Assembly: GCA_964036195.1 (NCBI GenBank)
Contig: OZ038455.1
Span: 1-64,000 of the forward strand
Source: Sphaerolaimus hirsutus
Lineage: Eukaryota; Nematoda; Chromadorea; Monhysterida; Sphaerolaimidae
Reading direction: 5' to 3'
DNA length: 64,000 bases
The notes beneath the pieces are model-generated. The model did not search any database and was not told where the DNA came from. It saw only the letters and a list, made by a program, of their open reading frames with translations. The translations under genes were made by a program, and so were the position numbers. Numbering within the stretch: the first letter of the stretch is position 1; every line of letters begins with the position of its first letter. This document shows positions 21,260-33,200 of this stretch, piece after piece.

Positions 21260-24200
21260 CTGAAAAGTGGGAATGTCAATGCTTTGTTAATTTTGCTTCT
21301 TCAAATCTCTATGTGTTAAAATTATTACGTTGTAAAAAATTCACCCACCACATTTGTGTGCATTCTGCAATGTTTCATAGTTGTCAACAGAAATAAATTC
21401 ATAATAGCTTCTGCCAATTAACTGGTGTGGCAATTTGCCAAAATAATGCAGTGCATTGCTAAAAAATGATAATATCCATCTATTTTTCTCACTGAAAATT
21501 AGAGAAAATTATTCACACACACCAGAAATCAGTTTGTTTAAAGTGGCCGGCTTGTGTCAAAATCACCTCAAATTTGTTGCTCAAATCTGCATGAATATGA
21601 ATAGAAATAACCTGATATCTGCAATGGCAATGAACAAATTCTAAACTGACATGGCAATGGCACGAGTGTGCACTGCACTTACCATGGTTGTTCAAAAACA
21701 CAATTTCATCAAAATTAGTCAATGGCGGCTCTGTCAAAATTTGGTCAACATCTAACACCTGACAATGCAGAATAATCACAGGTGGGCTGAAGTACCTTGC
21801 ATTTTTGCCAGCACACAGTCTGAGATGAAATTGAAAAAGTGTACATTTGGTTGTAACATACGATTAGTGATGGAAAAGAACCAAGGGAAGGCGCTAGCAC
21901 CAACTAGCACTTTTGGTGGGTGCTTTTTTGCGTGGCGCAAGGAACAAAATGCCGGTCACTGGTGCCTGGTGCAAGTGCCAAAGAAAAAGCTCCATTTTGC
22001 TCTCGCACTATTGACCCTTTGTCCCCTGGCACCAAAGTCATGCTGGCACATTTTACCATCGCTACTAACCACACATACTGCATTTGCTTGAATAGTTCAG
22101 ACTCAAAAATAGAAGAAATTTTTAATCCAAAATTTGTCCATATTGTGACATTTATTTGCTCACCTATTCCAGTGCTGCAAAAACTCAGCCAAAGCTGGTT
22201 GAGGCGATGTGCTGGATGAAATGTGGCCCATTTGTTTTTCACTCAAATCGCTTTCATCCAAAGAACCTGGGCCATTGCCAAGACCTGGCAAATTGCCAGC
22301 AGTCTCAAAGAGGTTGAAATTGTCAGTGATTTGGCTCAGCGGCTGCTCGTAGCCAGTCGCCTTGATTAGAACGTATGGCTGGCTTGTGATTCTGCGATGG
22401 GAATGCTGTCAGGGCAAAAACAGCGCGCGTGAAGTGTACTGAAGTTGTCTAGAGCACCCCTTGTGATCAAACTTCACAGCCTGATCACGCCTGATTAACG
22501 ATGGACTGCACTTAAAGAACACTTCACGAATTTCATACTAAAGCAGATATAATTAAAGTGCTAGGTTGGTAGTTTGTCAAGGGCCAGACCTATTTCGCAC
22601 ATAAGCCTGTTTCGCACAAATGCCCCTTTCGCACATGCATGAAACCCGTTTCGCACAAATGCCCTTTTCACACAAAAATGATACCTGTGCGAAACGGGCC
22701 TATGTGCGGAACAGGCGTATGTGCCACACAGGCCTATGTGTGGTACAGGCGTATGTGCGTGTGCGTCGAGCATGTGACCAGGCACCCCAACTTTACCCCC
22801 CCCCCCCCTCCCCGCAGCACAATGATTTTCAGGCGGCGCCGGCTGGCTGTATAATCACAGCAAAAAATGCGCCATGATCTGCCGTGATCTGCATACTTCA
22901 ACGCACTTCACGAATTACTGATTTTTTTATTTCTGTAAACAATTTAGTAAACAAATCCGTGAAGTGTCGGTGAAGTGCATTCCAACGGTGATCAGGCGTG
23001 ATCAGGCTCTGAAGTGTGATCACGAGTGGTGAAGTGCCTGGTGATCAGGCGTGATCAGGGTCTGAAGTGTGATCACAAGGGGCACTTCAGACCACTTCAG
23101 TGCACTTCACAAGCACATTATTTGCTGTGAATGGCAGACAATGCAACATCTTGAATGATGCAATTCGACAGGGTTTCAGTCTCAAAAGTCATGGAAAATG
23201 CCCTGCAAAATGGCAACCAAGTTTCCATTTCGCAGGGCATTTTCCACGACTTTTGACTATGTAAAATGTCAAATGTCATGCAAACTGTCAAAATTCACGG
23301 AAAATCCCTTGCAAAATGAAAACTCAGACAGCCCGCGCCCCCTGGAACTCATTGTGCTGCGGGGAAGGGGGGGGGGTAAAGTTGGGGTGGCCGGTCACAC
23401 GCCAGTCGGCAACACGCACACAGGCCTATTTCTCACATGCGCCTGTTCCACACATACGCCTGTTCCGCACATAGGCCCGTTTCACACAGGCATCAGTTGT
23501 GTGCGAAACGGGTGTTTGTGCGAAACGGGTTTCATCCATGTGTGAAACGGGCGTATGTGCGAAACAGTGCACCATTGTTTGTCAAGTGTATTGAAGTGTC
23601 TGCAAGAATACACTTCACCTGGTATCAGTTCCGCGATTGGTAAAGAAAACGGAACACTTTCTGCTTCTCTCTTCACTTCACACATTTACTCTACTTTGTA
23701 CTTTTTACTTGACTCTTTAATTTTCCACTGGTGGATCCAGCACCAGGGGGCAGTCCCAAAGCGTCAACTGTGTATACAAATTTTATGTTTGATAAAAAGA
23801 TTCGGATAACAGAAAATAAGATATGGATACAAAACAGATAAAATTTTATACACAGTTGACACTTTGGGACAGCCACCTGTAGCTGGTTCCACAAGTGGAA
23901 CATTTATGTAAAGTAAAAAGTAAGGGTAGAGTGAAGAGGAATGTTTTCCTTTTCACTTTACCTCTTGCGGAAATGGCCTCAGTACCAGAGTTGTTAAAAG
24001 TACTGAACTTTTTTCAAAGTATACATAAACATAAAGTATTTATTTTTACTCACCCCCTGAGTACAGAATACATAAAGTAATTTTTTTTACTTTTACTCAT
24101 GAGTAAACATACGTAAAATACTATTCCTTCCAGAAAACATATCTTTGAGTATTTTTGGAAAATTTTGGCCCAATTTTCACTCAAAATAACACATTTTTGT

Positions 24201-27200
24201 ACCTTTTTGACCACTGTGACCTTCAAATTCACAAGTACATGTGTTATGTGCATATTTGAGCTTTTTTCCCATTTTTTTTGTTTTTTCTCCCCCTTTTCCC
24301 CATCTATGCCTTGAAAATACCTATAAAAAGCCTATCTGAAATACATATTCTGTACGTGAGTACTTTCAAAAAGAATACGTTAAAGTGAGTACAGCTACTT
24401 TTTTCAAAGTATACGTAAACGTATTTACTCAGTACTTGAGTATACGTACTTTTTTAGTAAACCTAAATACGTTTTAACAACTATACTCAGTACTGTTGTC
24501 GCTGCGTCTGCATTCAATAGAATAGAATAATTGAACTGGTATGGATTAGTGTTTGTTGCTACAGCTCGTTTTTCAAAGAAAAACAGAAAATTAAGCTAGA
24601 TAATACTTGATAGATTTTGCCCCTAGAGTTTTTTGCCCAATCAGCCACGTTTTCAATGCAATTTCTATGAATGCACACAAGAACGCACGGTGTGTTCATG
24701 CGGAAGTTGCAGGCGCGCAGGGCAGCACAGCCGACGGCGCCCCCGCCCCCGCCCCCGTCGGCCGTGGACGAGCTCACCACGTCTGCGCCCACACTGGCTA
24801 CAATTCACACTTGGAAAAAGCTACGTTTCGGAATGGCACCACTGGCGCTAGGCGCCCTTGTTTCTGGCGCTATTCGATCACTAGCACATCCACAATGTAG
24901 TCTTTGTAAATGCGATGCAAATTGGCAAATGATATACATGTTTTACGGGTGTATTTCGAGAGGGGTTTGGATTTAGCTCAGCTTGCTCACTCGGAACTTT
25001 GGTAAAGCAGAGGTAAAGCAAAGTGTCTAATATTAAGTCAAATGCAAAGTAAACTGTCAATTGTCATCCAAAGTTCAGTAATAAAATGTTTTCTTTTTTG
25101 TTTCGATTGACAGTTTAGGTACTTTGCATTTGACTTTACATTAGACACTTTACTTTACACTTCACAGGGCTTGGGACTGCCCCATGGTGGGTTTTCGAGG
25201 GGGCCGTCAATTCAGTGGGGATAATTTGAAGACATACGGTCGCTGCAATTCTGCTTGCTGCGATAGAAAACACTTACCGTATTACCTCTAATATAAGGTA
25301 TACCTTATATTGTTTTTGTCAGATTTTTCGAGCCAAAAGTTATGCCTTATATTAGAGGGTACCTTATATTAGAGGGTACCTTCAATTATTTTCACCAGAT
25401 TGAAAAGAAATTTTACCAACAGTGAACAACGATACAATTCATTTTTTTCAAATTGGAATCTACAAAAAAGGTGGTACAGTATCACTACAAAACGGCAGAA
25501 GTCGACGGAGAGTTATCGCATTGCCCTTCGGCACCATCTTCATCATTTTCCGCCATGTTTGGCGACCGTTTTTATGATTTTGCGCGTTTTGGCATTTAGC
25601 CAGCTGTGCCCTGTATTAGAGGTATGCCTTATATTAGAGGGTACCCTATATTTATTTCGTCGCGTTCAAAATAGACAAAAGTTATACCTTATATTAGAGG
25701 GTACCTTATATTAGAGGGATGCCTTACATTGGAGGTAATACGGTAGCATGCGAGCACAGAATGACTTAATGTATTTCCTCAAAATACCCCCGGGGGGTTT
25801 ATTTTTTCAGAGTGAGAATTTTGAGGGGGGGGTTAAACGAGGGGGGGGGGTATTTCGAGGGGGGTTATAAGTTCATAGTGTCTATTTTGAGGGGGGGTAT
25901 TTCGAGGGGGGGGGGTATTTCGAGGAAATACGGTAATCAAACCAAGTAGGTGTGCAGAAAACACTGACCATCTGGCTGCAAGCAGTGCTCCTCCAGCTGC
26001 GAGCCATGGCACTTGAGAAGGAATTGCTCCTTGGCCAACTGAGTGTCCTCTGAGTGGATCAGCTCAAAAATACTCCTACCCACCAGGCTTTCCTGAGGTG
26101 CAAATGCATTTTCGGTACTTTTTGAGATAGTATTTATTGTTTCAGGAATCATAGTTTTAAAAACGTATTTACATCTACAAAATATGTGAATACCGTATTT
26201 CTTCTAATATTAGGTTGTCAACTAAGTAACATTAATTTTTTGCTATCACACATACGCAAAAAATTAAGGTTACTTAGTTGACAACCGAGAGTGCCGTTAT
26301 ATTGTTTTCGTGAGTGCAAAAATGTGCGAAAACCTGCCGTTCTGTTGGAGGTTCTATGCCCTTTTGTTAGAAGAAATACGGTATGCCTACCGCACAGCAA
26401 GTATTGAGTATCAATCATACGTTTATCTATCTGATTTTATGTCGGTATACATTTTGAAAGAACAGAAACAGAAAATAAATTTGTAAGTTTTTCGGGGCAT
26501 ATTAGGGGAAATGGCGAAAAATAAATCAGCGAACCTTCTCAAAAATATTCACTGTTACATTTTCTTGGCGAAAACGTATTTTACCCACATTAGTCATGTG
26601 TAGTGATGGAATGGCGCCATGGCGCTGGCGCCCTTTAATGGCGCCAAAGGGCGCCAGCGCCATGGCGCCCTTTGACGCTTGGCGCCCTTTTCTGTGGCAC
26701 CATCTGGCGCCTGGCGCCATTGTTTTTGGTGGCGCCAGAAATGGCGCCTATATTTCGGGGTGAAAGATTTATTTTTCTATGTTCGTGTGAAAAAATATTC
26801 TGAATTGTTTCATTTTTGCAGTATTTAGCACATCTGCTATTGTAATTTTTGTTTTTATTTAAAGTTTGGGCTCATGTTCATTGTTTTATACCACACAAAA
26901 CTAAAAAATTGGCTCTGCTTTACTTACACGGATCACTGTTGTTTTGACATTGTTTTCTCTTTAGACTCAATTTGGGTGGGGGTGTACAATTACTGTATAT
27001 CCTCGAATAACCCCCCCCCTCGAATTAACGATAGCAAACCCTCCGAAAAAAAGTATTTAAATTTTTAAGTGTTTTTTCCAAAATGAATTTTCGAATTTTC
27101 GAATTTTTCCTCAGATTAGTTTTCGAATTTCGAATTTAATTTTCGAATTTTCGAATTTTCAAATCTTTTTGGGCAATTTTCAAATTTTTTTTGGGTAATT

Positions 27201-30200
27201 TTCGAATTTTTTTACATACTTTTCGAATTTTTTGCAAAAAATATTGAATTAAGAGCTTTGAGATGTTAAGTAGTTATGTTGAAATTATTATGGGTGCTTG
27301 GTGCATTCCTGCACATTGCTCAATGTGACCAGGTCCACCCATAGCTGGAATTGTGGGTGGCTGTTATGGGGGGGGGGGGGTCCACCTGACTATTGTGTCA
27401 TTCTGTTGTACGTTTTTATCTATATATTTACCATAAATCCTTCAAAAAGTCCACCTCAAATAACTCCCCCTTGAATAAGTCCCCTCAAAAATCACTGACA
27501 ACAAATAACCCCGCCCCCCAGGGGGACTTATTCGAGGATATACAGTATTTTTATAAAGTATATGATGGCATGTTCAGAAAAATTCATTTTACACGTTGAA
27601 ATACTGGGTCAAATTGTAAAATTAATTTATACAGCACTTATCTAACTTCAAAAATGGAATCTACATGTTCTGCAGATCATTTTAAGTATTTAACGGTCCA
27701 AATCGGCCAAGAAATGACCGAGTTATTAAGTTTCAAAGTCAACTAGCCAGATCTGCCATGTAAAATCAACACGTTTTTATAAATAGACACCCCCCCCCCT
27801 TCTTGGGACTGGGGGACGATTCAAGGAAAGAAACAATTTGGTTGAGTGCAACAGAATGTGGCGACACAAAGTCTGGTGGACCCACCCCCTAAAATGCCTT
27901 CCCCGATTCCAGCGCTGTGTCCGCCACGGATACCATTTCAACGTTCATTGACGTTTTTTTCTGTTTTGATAGACTTTTCCAGACGCACCGCGTATCAGTT
28001 ATCGATCGATTTAGCACATAGAACCTAAGATAGTGTTTTATTTCCTTGAATTCCCTGAAAAATTCGAAAACTATTTTCGAATTTATGAATTTTCAAATTT
28101 TCGAATTTTTTCAAAAAAAAATCTATTTTTAAGTGTTTTTCCCAGTGGTGGAAAAAAAATTCGAAAATTCCGAAAAAATTCGAAAATTCGAAAATATTTT
28201 CGAATTTTCGAATCTTTTTTTGCCATCGTTACCTCGAATAGCTTTCTCCCCTTGAATCACCCCCCTCTCAAAGACACCCAAAAAAACTTCCCTGGCGTTT
28301 TATTCTGGGATTTATGGTATATAGATGCACACAGTGGTTGAACACCTCTCCGATTACATGTTTCCCGGATACAAGTGTGGTGGTGCAAAGGGGGGTATTT
28401 CAACTGGGGCGGGGGTCATTACCCAGATAGCTCAGAGCTGTGTGGGTATTTCGAGGGGTGCAAATGCCAGGCAAACTTACCTGACGAAATAAAAGATTTC
28501 CCTTGAATAAGACCCGAATGTTGGTTAGTTATGGCTAGTGATGGAAAAAGCGCCAGGCTTTCGGCGCCAAGCGCCAAAAGCGCCATGGCGCTTTTCTGAC
28601 CCCGGCGCCAAGCGCCAATGGCGCCAGAGCAAAATGGCGCCAAGCGCCAAAAGCGCCATGGCGCTTTTCTGAACCTCAGCGCCAAGCGCCAATGGCGCCA
28701 GAGGGTGATGGCGCCAAGCGCCAATAGCGCCAGCGCCAAAAAATTTGTTCTACAATTTGATGGTAGAAAAATGAGTGTTAACTGTGAGTGACGTACCGCT
28801 GAAGTCATAGCAGTCTATTCAACTTTTGCCCATTCAAACAACCACTAAATCGAGGCAAAATTTCTCAAATAATCGCTCTGGAGAGATACATATCTGGTCG
28901 ATTTGGGGGGTGGGGGGCTCGAGCGATAGTAGCCTAAAATTTAGCATCAAGTTAGATAGATAGCTGAGCGGCACCGGGGATAGATAAATAGATAGACGGA
29001 GCGTTTGTTGGGCGGTAACCCCCTCCTTCCCACCCCCGCCAGACTGAACCCCTGATTTAGACTGCAAGAAAGAATTGGGAGCAAAGCATAAAAGGGGGCT
29101 TACCGCGATTTTAACACCTCTGCTTTTATTCCATGTTCACATCTATTTATATAAAGTCTACCCTAATATTAATCAATATTTATTCAGTTGCCTCAAAATT
29201 GATCAACTGCAGTGTCGATTTCACCGTGTTATCACAATTTTTTATTATCATTGTTGGCGCTTTTTTGGCGCCATTTAAAATGCCGGCGCCAGGCGCCAAT
29301 AGCGCCACCAGAAAATGGCGCCAAGCGCCAAAAGCGCCATGGCGCTTTCTCAAACCCCAGCGCCAAGCGCCAATGGCGCCAGAGCGTTTTAGCGCCAAGC
29401 GCCAAAAGCGCCATGTCGCTTTTTGCTTTGGCGCTAGCGCCAGGCGCCAGCGCCATGGCGCTTTTCCATCACTAGTTATGGCACATTGCAAACACTGGTG
29501 GCTTACACTAGCCAAAGTTTCATGATCACAACTTAAAGCAGCGTTGAGCTAGAGCACCATGTGTACATCAGTACAAAATGACCGAAATTGTAAACCCCAC
29601 AGTTCCTCAGTGGGGTGAGATTTTGGGTGAAAACTCAAAACACCTGATAACTTAACCTGTCAGAATTTTATGACCGTAGCTCACCCCTAGCGCGAATGGC
29701 GAGCACTGCCCGGGGACTTTTCAGCCAGACCATGTACATCACTAATCAAGAACAATATCAAACACTCACTGGTTTCACAGCCAAGGCGCCAACAACTCCA
29801 TTGGACACTTGCAGAATGCATCCATCCACAGATGAAAGTAGCATGTTGAATGAAGAATTATTTTGCTATGGATGGCAAGCGTTTTATGTTGAAAAAACAA
29901 AGTTTCAAAAATTGTAAAAAATCACTCACACTCTCATAAATCTCTTTCAATTGTGCAGGGGTGATTCCTGGGGGCAACCCTTCATGTGTTGCTTTGCTTG
30001 TGTTTTTCATGTTGCCTGTGATTTTTTTCTTGTAAGATTTCTTGTCACAGTACAATGTAAATAATTAGGTAAAGAACATGTAAAATATCACATGTCAAAT
30101 GTATCCAATGGCAATGGAAAAACATTTGAATAGGTTTGACACTTCACATGGTTTTTTACATGACACATGACATTTTACAATGTGTTTTACATAACACATG

Positions 30201-33200
30201 ATATTCTTAAGGTTTTTTTTACACATTACAAGGTGTTTTACAAGAAATGGGTAAAATGGTTCCATATTCATGAGAAAACGTGGTAATTGTACATTCTACC
30301 TAGGTGAATTTGCGTGTCAAATTGCAAAATCGTACTTGAAAATGTGTGAAAATGTTTGCCATTGTCTGACAGTCACCTGACAGTCAGCGACAAATGTCAA
30401 ATTTTTTCAAACTGTCAATAACTCTTGAGCTAAAATAACGATTCTGCGATGTTACATGCGTATTCACCTAGGTAGGAATTCTGTAGAGTGTATAGTTGAC
30501 CACTTTTTCCCATGAATATGGAACATTTTTACTCAACCCATTGAACTTTTCAATGTTGTCGAGTCTTCATAAAAAAATCTGTAACCAGACAGTGAAGCGC
30601 CATGGCGCCAGTGCCAAAGGAAAAAAAGCACGTGGTGCTTTTGATGCTTGTCACTATTGTGCGGTAGCACCAATGGTGCTTGCTGGGTGCCCTGCCGCGC
30701 CACAGCCTCGTGGTGCTGTGTCGATCACAATCGAAGAAGCAAGAGACCCCGCCACAGACCAGTGAGTGCACTGACGCATTGCACGGCCGTGCGCAGGATG
30801 GCGCTCTTGTCGCACGAGTGTCTCCCCCTGGCTGCTGGCCCCGTGCCAAGTGGAGTGGCGCCCGCGCACCGCCAATCGTCCGGCCCACTCGCGCACTGCT
30901 CTCTGCCTGCGGTTCGCGTTTTCTGTACTCGCGTACTTTCAAGCAAGTAAGTACACATACGGGTGAATGCTGGGCGTTTTTTCTGGAGGAGATGTAAACG
31001 TATTTACTCGGTGGTGCCATATTTCGCGGTGCCTTTTCCAGGATTACTCATGAGTAAAAGTGAAAAAAAAATTTCTAAGAATTAATTACTATCTTATATT
31101 ATAGTTTAAGGATAGCAAACAGGTGTGGTAGCCGAGAATTCGTCTCTTCAAATTTTATGTACAAATTTTGCAAATATTTTTATGCCTGTCAATTATTTCT
31201 ACAGGAGAAAGTGTAACTGGAACATTTAGGTTGTAGGTTTTGTTTCCAACTGTTTTCAAACCATCACTGGAAAGCCGAATTCCANNNNNNNNNNNNNNNN
31301 NNNNNNNNNNNNNNNNNNNNNNNNNNNNNNNNNNNNNNNNNNNNNNNNNNNNNNNNNNNNNNNNNNNNNNNNNNNNNNNNNNNNNNNNNNNNNNNNNNNN
31401 NNNNNNNNNNNNNNNNNNNNNNNNNNNNNNNNNNNNNNNNNNNNNNNNNNNNNNNNNNNNNNNNNNNNNNNNNNNNNNNNNNNNCACTTTCCAAATTTTC
31501 AGTATGGATACTTAAAGCGTAAGGTATTTTTAAAATACCTGGGAAAGCGTAAAAAAAAGCGTAAGCGTAAAAAATATTTAAGAGACATTTTCTCAGTGAA
31601 TTCTTTCCAAATCAAGCTCTCAGCGACATTTTTCGGATGTCCACTTAGTAGTCTGCCCTCATATGTTGTTTGGCAATTCATCGGCAGCGACACTTACCGT
31701 ATTTCTTATAATAGGAGAGCACCGTTCAATTTTTTTCGTCAACTTTTTTTGCCTGCCGTTATATGGGAGGTGCCGTTCTATTGGAGGCTGCCGTTCTATT
31801 AGAAGAAACACGGTAAGTCATCTTTTTATCTTCCAACTTGGACTTAGTGCTGTCGACGGCGACAACATCGTCGTTGGAATCCATTTTCAGCCCAAAATTT
31901 CTTAGCTGAAGCCACGATTTTGCTCGACGACACAGTATTAGCAAGACATTCATACTGCGACACAATTTGTAAATGTGCCACTATTTCCAGCACATTACTG
32001 CACGCACACAGTAATTTTTTTGGTACGCAGTTTCGTTCACTCTTTTTTGTGGTTTTATGCTTTCTCAAAAGTGTAAAACTGAACCGTGTGAAAAGCTTTT
32101 TTACGCTTTTAGTACCCGGGTATTTTGGCCGGGAAAGTGTAAAAAAGCGTACGGGTATTTTATGAAAGCGTAAGCGTAAGTATAAATACCCATTTACCCA
32201 GGTATTTCGGGTAAGCGTAAATACGCTTTCGCAACTCTGCTAGAGAGGCGACGCACGGGCGTGCGGGCGGGCGCGGGTGAGGCGGCCGATGCGGCAGAGC
32301 AGCGCGTTGATGGTGTCGCGTCTGCGCTTCTCCACCTCGCAGTGCTGCTGGCTCGGCGCCCCGCTGCACGCTGTCGGCGGCCGTCTGCGCACACTTGTTA
32401 CAAGTACCTAACTTTTTTCAAAGTACGCGTAAACGTAAAGTATTTATTTTTACTCACCCCCTGAGTACAGAAAACGTAAAGTAATTTTTTTTCTTTTACT
32501 GATTAGTAAACATGTGTAAAATACTTTTTCTCCAGAAAACGTAAAAGTGAGTATTTTTCAGGAATTTTGCCCCAATTTTCACAGAAAATCACGAATTTCA
32601 ATACCGTCTTGACTATTCTAACATTAAAATTCACTAGTTCATGTGTTATTGTCCAATTTTCAGCAATTTTTGGTATTTTTTGTAAATATGTTTCGCTTTT
32701 CTCTCCATTTTTCCATCTATGCTTTGGAAAAGCCTATAACAAAGCCTATTTGAAATACTTTTTCTGTATAATATAAAATAATATAATAATATATAATATA
32801 ATATAATATATATAATACATGATGTACATCATTACGGAGGGGGGGGGGGTGGTATTTCAAGGAGGGGTTTATAATTTCGCTAGAATGTGTGTTTGAAATA
32901 CACTACCGTGCAGAATAGTTGAGACTTTTCACACATAGAGAAACAGAAGTCTGGGGGTCCACCACACTTTTTTGCTTCCCAGTTGAGGTTTGATGCTGGG
33001 GCTACTATGAAAAAATTTTGTTTGCTCAAATAATCCCCTGGGCCCGAGATAAGGGGGGTCTATAAAAAGATGGTCAATTAATATACAAAAAATTGGCAAT
33101 CTGGATGAGTGAATTGAGTGATTGAAGCTTAATAACGTAACTCAACCATTTCTGGGCTGATTTGAATCATTCAACACTTAAAATGATCGGGACAACCTGC

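Noticed and set aside
22590-23580. CRISPR-like array of spaced short repeats
   Set aside because: Units are palindromic, irregularly spaced, alternate between variants, and occur inside dispersed eukaryotic elements. No cas genes; the genome is animal.
24607-24976. Plus-strand Pro-rich exon (PTAPPPPPPSAVDELTT)
   Set aside because: Attractive by composition, but the minus strand over the same bases gives the R-x-x-N-F-R-M motif, with acceptor, donor and phases that fit the bHLH-PAS gene on both sides.
28419-29525. Ala/Arg/Trp-rich ORFs on both strands
   Set aside because: Products of GCGCCA arrays in the arms of a hAT-like MITE; mirror-image composition on both strands.
30550-31020. 156-residue minus-strand ORF
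   Set aside because: It is one frame off the helix-2 exon and enters transposon sequence at both ends; the frame with DKSAILRTAVQ fits family and phase.
31155-31515. ORFs of 76-110 residues running through N bases
   Set aside because: Most of their length is the 200-N assembly gap. The short real part (IRLSSDGLKTVGNKTYNLN) has no supporting splice context that I could confirm.
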